Of a stretch of DNA of 64,000 bases, positions 34,470-42,193 are shown in pieces. Under the pieces are notes generated by a model. That model worked only from the letters and a program-made list of their open reading frames with translations. It was not told the DNA's origin and did not search any database. Numbering within the stretch: position 1 is the first letter of the stretch; the number at the start of each line of letters is the position of its first letter. Source of the DNA: Henriciella pelagia (GTDB lineage Bacteria > Pseudomonadota > Alphaproteobacteria > Caulobacterales > Hyphomonadaceae); assembly GCF_002088945.1 (NCBI RefSeq), contig NZ_NCSU01000007.1:248001-312000 (forward strand). Direction: 5' to 3'. The translations under genes and the position numbers were made by a program.

Positions 34470-34895
34470 CTAACCCGTGACCGGTTTGCCGATCAGCACC
34501 TGGTCCAGATCACCGAAGCAATGGCCGCGCTTGATCACCCAGCCTGACGGAAAGTCGGGCTCGGTGAAGATCATCTCCACGCGGCCCCAGGTCTGGCGGG
34601 GCTCGCCTGTTTCCGGATCGGTGATAGCATAATCGCAGGCTGGTGAGCCCATCCCATCAGGCTCAATCCAGATGCCGGTATAGGATGATCGGCCCTCGAA
34701 CACGCCTGCCAGACCATCAATATAGCCAATGCCGCGCACCTCTCCACCCTCGAGGGGATAGGTCAGTACGGCCTGCCCCGCATCGGTTTCATGATCGTAA
34801 ATGACCTCGCCTATGCTGGTCGACCAGACCTCATCAGCCATGGCTGGCGCGCTGGTCGTCGCTGCAAGCAAGGCAGCGAACAGAAAATGTCTCAT
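34470..34895 (-). CDS. secreted protein of unknown function
   Basis: 141 residues. A clear signal peptide (MRHFLFAALLAATTSAPAMA, cut before DEVWS) sends it to the periplasm. The mature part has beta-rich stretches (STSIGEVIYDHETDAGQAVLTYPLEGG) and two Cys (ACDYAI and GHCFGD) that may form a disulfide. I do not recognise a family. Confidence 0.72.
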   Translation of the reverse strand: MRHFLFAALLAATTSAPAMADEVWSTSIGEVIYDHETDAGQAVLTYPLEGGEVRGIGYIDGLAGVFEGRSSYTGIWIEPDGMGSPACDYAITDPETGEPRQTWGRVEMIFTEPDFPSGWVIKRGHCFGDLDQVLIGKPVTG

Positions 34896-34930
34896 GGTTT
34901 TCTCCCTTTTTTATTCACGAATTTCCCGCG

Positions 34931-35479
34931 TCAATCCGACAGGCAGTAAAGCAGCGGATAGACGACGTTGAGTCGGCGGACATTGCGTCCGTCGACGACC
35001 ATTGGCGCAAAGCGGAGCCCGGATGCAGCGCTGAAAGCTGAGGCGTTGAATTCCGGCGACGAACAGGCCGTCAGGATTTCCTCGGGCGTGCCTGCATTGT
35101 TGACATCGAACATCACCTCGCACTTCGCTTCACGGCCGGTCGATGCTGCGGCCGCCGGATAGGTCGGAACCGGTGGGGAAATGGGCTGGGCATTGCGGTC
35201 CACCACTTCCGTCGTCACCGGCCCGCCCAGCAGCTCATCATTGGAGGCGGACTTTGTCGCCACCTCATTCATCCGGGTCTGCCAGCCATCCGGAAAGGCG
35301 ATGCGGGCCGGCTTGGCACCGGGATGACCGCACTCGGCGATCATGTTTTCTGTGACGACAGCGGACGCAGTCGTGCCGCTTGATACCGGGCCCGGACCAT
35401 AGATGGCGGGCCCATCAACCGCGCAGGCACCGATGAGACCGACGGCTGATCCGAGCGCCAGAAGGGATGAAATTCGCAT
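34931..35479 (-). CDS. lipoprotein with TonB-like C-terminal domain
   Basis: 182 residues. The signal ends in a lipobox-like VGLIGAC, so it is probably a lipoprotein. The last 90 residues follow the TonB C-terminal pattern: PPVPTYPAAAASTGREAKCEVMF, DVNNAGTPEEILTACSSPEFNASA and LRFAPMVVDGRNVRRLNV. No TonB transmembrane anchor or proline-rich spacer is present, so it is not TonB itself; similar proteins are common and uncharacterised. Confidence 0.75.
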   Translation of the reverse strand: MRISSLLALGSAVGLIGACAVDGPAIYGPGPVSSGTTASAVVTENMIAECGHPGAKPARIAFPDGWQTRMNEVATKSASNDELLGGPVTTEVVDRNAQPISPPVPTYPAAAASTGREAKCEVMFDVNNAGTPEEILTACSSPEFNASAFSAASGLRFAPMVVDGRNVRRLNVVYPLLYCLSD

Positions 35480-35517
35480 GCGAGGGGACGTCCTTTACTG
35501 GTTAACGCCCCACCCTA

Positions 35518-36573
35518 TCAGGCCGAATAGGCTGCCGCCAGATCAGGATCCTTCGCGGCGACAAGATCGGCCAGGTCCGAAATCACCTTTGCCTGTTTCC
35601 AGGTCGCATCATCCTGCATCTTGCCGTCCAGCATCGCGACGCCTGTGCCATCCGGCATGGCTTCGAGGATGCGGCGGGCGAACTTCACCTCATTTGGGTC
35701 CGGGCTGAACACCTTCTTGGCAATGGCGATCTGGTTCGGGTGCAGGCTCCAGGTGCCTGCACATCCAAGCAGGAAGGCATTGCGGAACTGCTGCTCACAG
35801 GCATCGAGATCGGAAATGTCACCGAATGGGCCGTAGAAGGCGTTGATTCCCGCCATGCGGCAGGCGTCGACCATTCGGGCGATGGTATAGTGCCATGGGT
35901 CCTGCTGGGCATTGGCGCGCGGGCTGCCATCTTCGTTCGGGTCGTCGATGACACGGTAGAAGGGATGGCCGCCGCCGACGCGCGTCGTCTTCATCTTGCG
36001 GTCGGCGGCAAGGTCTGCCGGGCCGAGCGAAATGCCCTGCATGCGCGGGCTGGCAAGCGCGATGTCCTCGACGAGCGCCATGCCCTGCGCCGTCTCGAGG
36101 ATGGCGTGGAACAGGATCGGGCGCTTCAGGCCGGCCTTGGCTTCGAGCTGGGCGACAAATTGGTCAGCGAAATGGATATCCCACGGCCCCTCGACCTTGG
36201 GCAGCATGATGACGTCAAGCTGGTGACCCGCTTTCAGGACAAGCTCGGACACATCGTCCTGGAACCAGGGCGAGTTCAGCGGATTGACGCGGCTCCAGAA
36301 GCCTGTGCCCTTGGCCTGCCAGTCGACCATGCCGGCCATTTCGATCGCGCCGGCGCGGGCCGCATCCTTGGCATCGGACGGAATGGCATCTTCGAGGTTC
36401 GCCAGCACCACATCGGCCTGGTCCGCCATCTGCGGAACCTTGGCGCGCACCTTGTCGAGATGCGGCGGCACGAAATGGATCATCCGCTCCAGCCGGACCG
36501 GCAGTTCCCGCATTGGATCTGGCGCGCCAATCGCAAGCGGCTTGAAGAAATTTCGTGGTGTTTTCTGGCTCAT
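35518..36573 (-). CDS. HpcH/HpaI aldolase/citrate lyase family, malyl-CoA-lyase-like
   Basis: 351 residues from ATG 36573 with GGAGG upstream. A TIM-barrel CoA-ester lyase: [20 protein letters not shown] (Mg2+ and acid residues), [45 protein letters not shown] (metal Glu) and [12 protein letters not shown] match L-malyl-CoA/beta-methylmalyl-CoA lyases, which cleave to glyoxylate plus acetyl- or propionyl-CoA in the ethylmalonyl-CoA and serine cycles. Citramalyl-CoA lyase is an alternative. The leader holds the same palindrome as phaZ. Confidence 0.85.
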   Translation of the reverse strand: MSQKTPRNFFKPLAIGAPDPMRELPVRLERMIHFVPPHLDKVRAKVPQMADQADVVLANLEDAIPSDAKDAARAGAIEMAGMVDWQAKGTGFWSRVNPLNSPWFQDDVSELVLKAGHQLDVIMLPKVEGPWDIHFADQFVAQLEAKAGLKRPILFHAILETAQGMALVEDIALASPRMQGISLGPADLAADRKMKTTRVGGGHPFYRVIDDPNEDGSPRANAQQDPWHYTIARMVDACRMAGINAFYGPFGDISDLDACEQQFRNAFLLGCAGTWSLHPNQIAIAKKVFSPDPNEVKFARRILEAMPDGTGVAMLDGKMQDDATWKQAKVISDLADLVAAKDPDLAAAYSA

Positions 36574-36583
36574 GCAGTCCTCC

Positions 36584-36596
36584 GTTGCGCTGCAAC
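36584..36596. promoter_or_regulatory. PhaR-like operator upstream of the CoA lyase
   Basis: GTTGC-GCT-GCAAC, perfect 5-base arms. On the minus strand the surroundings read ATGTTGCAGCGCAACGG against ATGTTGCAGTGCAACAT upstream of phaZ: 14 of 17 positions are the same. It ends 11 bases before the CoA-lyase start and abuts its GGAGG ribosome site, so a bound repressor would block initiation. Confidence 0.6.
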
Positions 36597-36655
36597 ATAG
36601 CCGCGAACCTGTCCCCGTCAATTGCGACGCAATCGGCAGGATGGTGCCCCCCGGA

Positions 36656-37294
36656 TCAGCCCTCCGAAATGGAGAAATTCATGCTGAAGGACCGGCGCTC
36701 ACCCTCGGACCGGAAAGGATAGACACAATGAAACATGTAGGACGGGAACATCCAGAAATCGCCAACCCTCGGCTTCACCATGAAATTGGAGACAGAATAA
36801 TGCGTGTCCGTGCCGTGCGCGAACTGAAGGTGGCCGTGCGAGGGGTGGTGATCGCGATAATCCTCTTCCCACTCTGCCTCGATCCCGTCAGGCAATTTGA
36901 GATAACCGACGCAGGAGAGTGCCGCGCCTGTATGGATGTGAAGCGGATTATACTCACCGGCATACTGGCGCACGAACCAGCCGCCTGAAATGTCGAGATT
37001 GTAGCGCTTGTCGGTATGGTTGTAGTCACCGAAGGACCCGCGCCGGCTGGCCCGGATATGGTATTCGATAATCGTCTGGCCGAGTTCGGCGGCGACACGG
37101 TCGATCAGGGGCCGGTCGAACCGCAATTCCTGCCGGACCTTGCCGACCAGGTGCGGCGAGTGATCTTCCAGGCTGTCGGTCATGGCCGCATTGAGGTGCG
37201 CGACGAATTCGGGACGCAGACGGCAATATCCCATCATCGGCCCGAACGGCGTGAAGAACTCTTTGCCTGCGGATGGCGTCAGGATTGCGGGCAT
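36656..37294 (-). CDS. 2OG-Fe(II) oxygenase family protein
   Basis: 212 residues. The jelly-roll core appears in [21 protein letters not shown] (Fe-binding His), a [24 protein letters not shown] strand pair (distal His) and [12 protein letters not shown] (Arg for 2-oxoglutarate), as in the small putative 2OG-Fe(II) oxygenases of marine bacteria and phages. The substrate is unknown. A 12-bp palindrome lies upstream at 37357-37368. Confidence 0.78.
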   Translation of the reverse strand: MPAILTPSAGKEFFTPFGPMMGYCRLRPEFVAHLNAAMTDSLEDHSPHLVGKVRQELRFDRPLIDRVAAELGQTIIEYHIRASRRGSFGDYNHTDKRYNLDISGGWFVRQYAGEYNPLHIHTGAALSCVGYLKLPDGIEAEWEEDYRDHHPSHGHLQFAHGTDTHYSVSNFMVKPRVGDFWMFPSYMFHCVYPFRSEGERRSFSMNFSISEG

Positions 37295-37356
37295 GATTAT
37301 TCACCTTCGTTGCCGAGGGAACAGCCGCCCGACCAGGTCCCTGCAGGTCCGCCGTA

Positions 37357-37368
37357 TTACATATGTAA
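37357..37368. promoter_or_regulatory. palindrome TTACATATGTAA upstream of the 2OG oxygenase
   Basis: A perfect 12-bp palindrome lies 63-74 bases upstream of the oxygenase start, in the promoter region shared with the 3' side of the small membrane gene. It has the look of a dimeric-regulator operator but I cannot name the regulator. Confidence 0.35.
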
Positions 37369-37414
37369 CGAGCGCTGCCAAGCCGAAAGTTTCGATTTTT
37401 ATCCTTGCCTTGAA

Positions 37415-37669
37415 TCAGGCAGATTCTGTCCAGTCCTCGGCGCCGGATTTCGCCTCAACCGCAATGCGTTGTTCGCTGGCATAGGCCCGCAGGAAGAAGA
37501 GGAAAGACCCATACGCGACGACCGCAACCGTCAGCGCCTCTACACTCCAGAAAGCAATTCCATGCACATGCAAGGCAAGCAGGATGAGCGTGGCAAAACC
37601 CAGCGCAAATGCGCCGGCGATTTCGAAGACGAAGACTGTCGCAACAAATGCGCGGAAGAAAGCTGACAT
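37415..37669 (-). CDS. small membrane protein of unknown function
   Basis: 84 residues with two predicted spans (AFVATVFVFEIAGAFALGFATLIL and FWSVEALTVAVVAYGSFLFFL) and a short acidic cytoplasmic tail. I do not recognise it. It lies between xerD and the 2OG oxygenase on the same strand. Confidence 0.65.
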   Translation of the reverse strand: MSAFFRAFVATVFVFEIAGAFALGFATLILLALHVHGIAFWSVEALTVAVVAYGSFLFFLRAYASEQRIAVEAKSGAEDWTESA

Positions 37670-37762
37670 GGTTCAGGGTCCTGCTGGAGGTCGCACAGGT
37701 GATCTGTGCTCACGGCAAGATATTATGTTGCTCCTTCCAAAGCGGGAGGGGCCAGCTACAGT

Positions 37763-38677
37763 TTATTTTATCGAAAGCGGGTGCGCCGTTTCCAGAAGCT
37801 CTGCGAGCTCGTCCTGCAGCACATGTGTATAGATCTCGGTGGTCGAGATATCGGCATGGCCGAGCAGTGTCTGCACTGACCGCAGGTCCGCCCCGCCCTG
37901 AAGAAGGTGTGTCGCATAGGCGTGCCGCAGCGCATGCGGGTGAACGCGGGAGGGGTCGAGATTGGCCTTGAGAGACAGGTCCTTGAGCATCTGACCCAGC
38001 CGGCGGCGGGTGAGGTGCAAGGCCTTGCCGCGGGACGGGAAGAGATAGGCGCCCGCACCGCTGCGCTTCAGCGTGCCTTTTGGCAGGGTCTCCTCACGCA
38101 CGGCGAGCCAGGCGACAATGGCGTCCAGGGCCGGCCTGCCAAGCGGACAGAGCCTGTCCTTGCCGCCCTTGCCGCGCACGATGATGTCAGTCGTTTCCCA
38201 TCGATCGCCTTTTCGGCGCGGCAGGTTGCCGAGCTTGAGACTGACCAGTTCGCTGACGCGCAGTCCCGCCCCATAGAGCAGCTCGACAAGGCATCGGAGG
38301 CGGGCATCCCCCTCACAGGCCGCCAGCAGGCGGTCCATCTCCTCGCGCGACAGCACATCAGGAATATCGCGGCCGGCCTTGGGTCCTTCTATCCGCGAGG
38401 TCGGGTCATCCGTGCGGGCTCCTTCCTCGAACAGGAAACGGAAAAAGCGGCGCAGCGATGAGAGCTTGCGGGCCTGACTGCGCGGTGCAAGTCCCTGCGC
38501 GGCAAGCCAGCTTGAATATTTGGAGACCCTTGCAGCATCGGCATTGATCAGGCGACCCTTCATGAAGTCAGAAGCATCGCGCAAGTCGCGGCCATAGGCA
38601 TCAAGCGTATTGGGCGAGGCCCCGCGCTCAGCGCTCATCATTTCCAGGAAGGCATCAATCCGGGCTGCATCGCTCAT
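37763..38677 (-). CDS. xerD: site-specific tyrosine recombinase XerD
   Basis: 304 residues. The N-terminal SAM-like core-binding domain (about 1-90) and the catalytic domain with Arg in GAGLRVSELVSL, Lys in RGKGGKDRLCPLG, HALRHAYATHLL (HxxR), LLGHADIS and the nucleophile Tyr in TEIYTHV are complete. With XerC it resolves chromosome dimers at dif. I call XerD rather than XerC from the wording of its motifs; the two are hard to tell apart without alignment. Confidence 0.88.
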   Translation of the reverse strand: MSDAARIDAFLEMMSAERGASPNTLDAYGRDLRDASDFMKGRLINADAARVSKYSSWLAAQGLAPRSQARKLSSLRRFFRFLFEEGARTDDPTSRIEGPKAGRDIPDVLSREEMDRLLAACEGDARLRCLVELLYGAGLRVSELVSLKLGNLPRRKGDRWETTDIIVRGKGGKDRLCPLGRPALDAIVAWLAVREETLPKGTLKRSGAGAYLFPSRGKALHLTRRRLGQMLKDLSLKANLDPSRVHPHALRHAYATHLLQGGADLRSVQTLLGHADISTTEIYTHVLQDELAELLETAHPLSIK

Positions 38678-38737
38678 GGTCGAACAATGCGGCCATGATG
38701 CTTAACACCGCACTTATGAAGAGGACGCCTCCGGCCG

Positions 38738-38828
38738 GGCGGACGCGTCCTCTCTGGAATTGAGCCGTAACCGGCCCGTAATCGGCCCGGTTTCGACCTG
38801 GTCCGGAGGCTGGAATATCCTCCGGACC
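38738..38828. terminator. cluster of strong hairpins between the AGCS gene and xerD
   Basis: Two perfect inverted repeats: AGAGGACGC/GCGTCCTCT (about 38738-38754 with 38755 nearby; 9 bp, 15-base loop) and GGTCCGGAGG/CCTCCGGACC (38800-38809 and 38819-38828; 10 bp, 9-base loop). Between them is AACCGG/CCGGTT. None has a U-run, but such stacked hairpins just after the AGCS stop (38838, leftward gene) probably mark its transcript end or protect its 3' end. Confidence 0.5.
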
Positions 38829-38837
38829 GGCCCTGGA

Positions 38838-40526
38838 TCATGCGTCGGATGGTGGCTCCGTCTTGTCGATCACAGGATGGCCATGATCGGGATCGTCATT
38901 CAGCTTGTGCATGGCCACAACCACGCTTGAAAGCGCAATGATCGCGATCAGGTTGGGAAAGGCCATGGAGGCGTTTGCAATGTCGCCAAGCAGCCAGAGC
39001 CAGTCCGCAGACGCAATTGCGCCAAGGAAGATGACGATGACCCAGACATAGCGGAACGGATGGGTTGCCCATTCGCCGATCATATAGGTCACCGCCTGCT
39101 CGCCATAATAGGACCAGCCGATAATAGTGGTGAAGGCGAAGAAGAACAGCGCCACCGGCACGATGAACTCACCGCCCGGGAAAGCAGCACCATAAGCCCG
39201 CGTCGTAATGGCGGCAGAGTTGGCGTCCGTTTCCCACGCATGATCGACGTCGATCAGCACATCCGGATCAGACGCGCCAGCAATCGCGGCCTCGTCAATC
39301 TCCACACCTGCAGCCTGGCATTCCTGCAGCCATGCCGTGGCGACAGCACCATTCGCTGCAATGAGCTCGGCACGTCCTTCGGCGTAGGCGCTTGGGAACA
39401 GCGTATCCAGTTCAGTGCCTTCCGGAAGCGTCTGGCCTGCTTCGATACATTGATTGGCGGCCATCAGTGCACCGGATTTCTTGAAGTCTCCAGTGACAGT
39501 CAGAATGACCAGCGCAGTCATCGTACAGATGACGATCGTGTCGATAAACACGCCGATCATCGCGATTTCGCCCTGCTGCACCGGGTTCTTGGTACGGGCC
39601 GCGGCGTGCGCAATCGGGGCTGAGCCCTGACCGGCTTCATTGGAGAAAAGACCACGCGCAATACCGTAGCGAACGGCCTGCATGACACCGTAACCGGCCG
39701 CGCCACCTGCCGCTTCGCGCAGGCCAAAGGCCGATTCGATGATCTGCATGAAGGCGTCCGGAACCTTTGGCGCATTCATGATCAGGACGAACAGCGCCAC
39801 AAGCACATAGAGCCCCGCCATGAATGGCACGACCTTGCCGGCAAAACTGCCGATAGACTTGATGCCACCAATAATCACCGCGAAGACAAGTCCGGCCAGT
39901 ATCAGCCCGATCAGCCATGGCGGAATGCTAAGACCAAAGGAAGACTGGCTGGTCTCGGTGACCGATTCCATAATGGAGTTGGCCTGGATCATCCCGCCGG
40001 TCGCTGTTGCAGAGAAGAGCGTGCCGAGACAGAAGATTACGGCGAGCCAGAGCCACTTCTTGCCGAGGCCGTTCTTGATATAATACATCGGCCCGCCATT
40101 GATGCGGCCATATTCATCGGTTTCGCGATACTTAACGGCCAGCGAGCTCTCTGCGAAGGCGAGCGCCATGCCGAAGATCGCCACAACCCACATCCAGAAG
40201 ATCGCGCCCGGCCCACCAAAGGTAATTGCCGTTGCAACCCCGGCGAGGTTACCGGTGCCGACCTGGCCTGACAGCGCCGTGGACAGGGCCTGCCAGGGCG
40301 TAATCGCCCCGTCCTCGCCCTGCGCCTTGCGCCCTTGCCACACCTCCGCAAGTGCTGGCACGAAACGGCGCAGCGGCCTCGCGGACAGGCGGATCATGAA
40401 GAAAAGGCCGGTCCCCAGAAGGAGAACGGCCAGCGGTCCGATATTGCCCGGAATGATCGTGGTCTCGCCCCATGAGCCACCCCAGATAAATCCGGCGATA
40501 TTTTCGATAAGCGTAATGATGTCCAA
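38838..40526 (-). CDS. sodium:alanine/glycine symporter (AGCS family)
   Basis: 562 residues, about 11-12 spans. Family motifs include GTGLFFMIRL, ALSTALSGQVGTGNLAGVATAI (the AGCS signature), INGGPMYYIKNGLGKKW, GIARGLFSNEAGQGSAPIAHAAA and a C-terminal TTIIGWSYYGEQA. It imports alanine, glycine or D-alanine with Na+. The start is TTG 40526, set by GGGGAGG six bases upstream. A long hydrophilic loop (about 350-440) is an insertion compared with the usual 450-500 residue members. Confidence 0.93.
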   Translation of the reverse strand: MDIITLIENIAGFIWGGSWGETTIIPGNIGPLAVLLLGTGLFFMIRLSARPLRRFVPALAEVWQGRKAQGEDGAITPWQALSTALSGQVGTGNLAGVATAITFGGPGAIFWMWVVAIFGMALAFAESSLAVKYRETDEYGRINGGPMYYIKNGLGKKWLWLAVIFCLGTLFSATATGGMIQANSIMESVTETSQSSFGLSIPPWLIGLILAGLVFAVIIGGIKSIGSFAGKVVPFMAGLYVLVALFVLIMNAPKVPDAFMQIIESAFGLREAAGGAAGYGVMQAVRYGIARGLFSNEAGQGSAPIAHAAARTKNPVQQGEIAMIGVFIDTIVICTMTALVILTVTGDFKKSGALMAANQCIEAGQTLPEGTELDTLFPSAYAEGRAELIAANGAVATAWLQECQAAGVEIDEAAIAGASDPDVLIDVDHAWETDANSAAITTRAYGAAFPGGEFIVPVALFFFAFTTIIGWSYYGEQAVTYMIGEWATHPFRYVWVIVIFLGAIASADWLWLLGDIANASMAFPNLIAIIALSSVVVAMHKLNDDPDHGHPVIDKTEPPSDA

Positions 40527-40600
40527 ACTGGCCTCCCCGGCTCACTGACACTCCTGAATGGGGGCCGACACTAGACAGGTTTTCGCGTCTGTGAAGCGGA

Positions 40601-40627
40601 ACGGGGCAGATTTTACATCTGCCCCGT
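40601..40627. terminator. 11-bp perfect hairpin downstream of the 41125 gene
   Basis: ACGGGGCAGAT and ATCTGCCCCGT pair perfectly around TTTAC. It lies 30 bases after the stop of the leftward membrane-protein gene and 75 bases before the AGCS start, so it probably ends that transcript. There is no clear U-run. Confidence 0.55.
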
Positions 40628-40657
40628 CAAACTGAGTAAGAATGTTGCGCCTGATGG

Positions 40658-41125
40658 CTAGGCGCCGAAGCCCTCGCCGACCCCGAAGTCGCGGCGGGCC
40701 GAGACAATGGTAACGACCACGCCTGCCAGGACATCAAGCAGCGTCATGATGGTGATGATGAAGAAGACCGAGGTCGCAAAGTTCGGCAGGAGCAGGAACT
40801 CGACCAGGCAGACGATGAACAGGATCATCGAGATGGCGTGGTTGATGATCGTTGCCGTGCCGGTGCTCGTCGATTTCAGGATTTCCATGAACAGGAGCGC
40901 GATCGAGAACAGGATCAGCATCTCCCCATTGGTGATCGCCCAGTTCACGCCGGAAATCATCGGGAAGGTCATCATCGGCTTGCTCAGCATTTCGACGATG
41001 GGCGCAATATTGTTTAAGACCACACCGTCGACCTGCTCACTGGTGCCGCCATAAGGCAGGGCGATGAGGTTGTAGATCGCGACCGGAATGATCAGAAGCG
41101 GAAATATTCCAAGAAGCACGCGCAT
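40658..41125 (-). CDS. four-span inner-membrane protein of unknown function
   Basis: 155 residues from ATG 41125 (GGGGAT upstream; a longer reading to 41230 adds an Arg/Ala-rich stretch unlikely to be translated). Four hydrophobic segments: MRVLLGIFPLLIIPVAIYNL, NGEMLILFSIALLFMEIL, AISMILFIVCLVEFLLLP and SVFFIITIMTLLDVLAGVVV. The order and spacing recall small alphaproteobacterial membrane proteins without a known role. Confidence 0.72.
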   Translation of the reverse strand: MRVLLGIFPLLIIPVAIYNLIALPYGGTSEQVDGVVLNNIAPIVEMLSKPMMTFPMISGVNWAITNGEMLILFSIALLFMEILKSTSTGTATIINHAISMILFIVCLVEFLLLPNFATSVFFIITIMTLLDVLAGVVVTIVSARRDFGVGEGFGA

Positions 41126-41329
41126 TATGGATCCCCTGCGTTGCGGTGACTGACCCGTTTCGGCCTGTCGTTGTCGTCGATCCTCGAGCCTGGCTGCCGC
41201 CGCGGCCGCGAAAATCCCTCTCATACTCATGCCTAACGTCCCCCGTCCGGCCTGTTAAGCATGAAATTCTAGCACACTCTCTGTCGAGAATGAGGCGTGT
41301 CTTTTCGAACTCAGCGGATTTTTTGCGAC

Positions 41330-42061
41330 TCAGACCTCGTCTGCGCCGTGCGGATTGCGCCGCCGGCGGATCAGCCAGGTGACACCGCGAAGGTCAGACA
41401 GGGCCGCCCAGAGCCGCCCGAAATTGGTATATTTGGAGCTGCCCGCGCCGCGTTCGCGGTGATTCACGTCCATGAATTCGGTCCCATAGCCTTCGGCCCG
41501 AACCAGCGCCGGCATGTAGCGGTGCATGTGGTCGAAATAGGGAAGCGAGAGATAGGCGTCGCGCTTGATCACCTTGATGCCGCAGCCGCTATCGTCGCAA
41601 TCATCCTTCAGCATGCGCTTGCGAATAGAATTGGCAAACCGGCTGCCGAAGCGCTTCCAGGCCGTGTCCTTGCGGCTGGCGCGGCGGCCCATCACCATGA
41701 CAAGGCCCTCGGGGGCATCAGCGCGGGTGAGCGCGCGGTAGAGGTCTGGCAGGTCGGCCGGGTCATTCTGCCCGTCGCCGTCCAGTGTCCCGACGACGCG
41801 GCCCCGTGCGGCCTGGACGCCTGTGCGGATCGCGCGGCTCTGGCCGGCATTCTTGCGGTGGCTGAGCACGCGGAGCGTCGGGAAATCCTGCTTCAGGCCA
41901 GCGAGCACAGCGCGCGTGTCGTCGGTCGAAGCATCATCGACAAACACCATCTCATAGGCGCGCCCATCGAGGGCCGCCGAGATCTCGCGCACCAGCGATT
42001 CGACGTTGCCAGCTTCATTATGCACTGGAACGACAACGGAAAACTCTAGCGGTTCAGCCAT
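41330..42061 (-). CDS. family 2 glycosyltransferase (polyprenyl-phosphate sugar transferase type)
   Basis: 243 residues. GT-A fold: FSVVVPVHNEAGNVESLVRE, FVDDASTDDTRAVL, the metal-binding DGDGQNDPADLPDL and SGCGIKVIKRDAYLSLPYFDHMHRYMPAL (the last two typical of dolichol/undecaprenyl-phosphate mannosyl- or glucosyltransferases). No C-terminal membrane spans, so it resembles DPM1-like soluble enzymes. It diverges from hrpB. Confidence 0.9.
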   Translation of the reverse strand: MAEPLEFSVVVPVHNEAGNVESLVREISAALDGRAYEMVFVDDASTDDTRAVLAGLKQDFPTLRVLSHRKNAGQSRAIRTGVQAARGRVVGTLDGDGQNDPADLPDLYRALTRADAPEGLVMVMGRRASRKDTAWKRFGSRFANSIRKRMLKDDCDDSGCGIKVIKRDAYLSLPYFDHMHRYMPALVRAEGYGTEFMDVNHRERGAGSSKYTNFGRLWAALSDLRGVTWLIRRRRNPHGADEV

Positions 42062-42193
42062 CAGGCGCGGACCTTTCCCAAAATTCTGCTGAGCCTCTTT
42101 AAGCGCTTCGACCCTATTTCAAAACACAAGATGACCGCAAATGCTGCGATGGGTCGTGCGCCGTGGCGAAACTTGCACTAGAGACGGCCTGGC

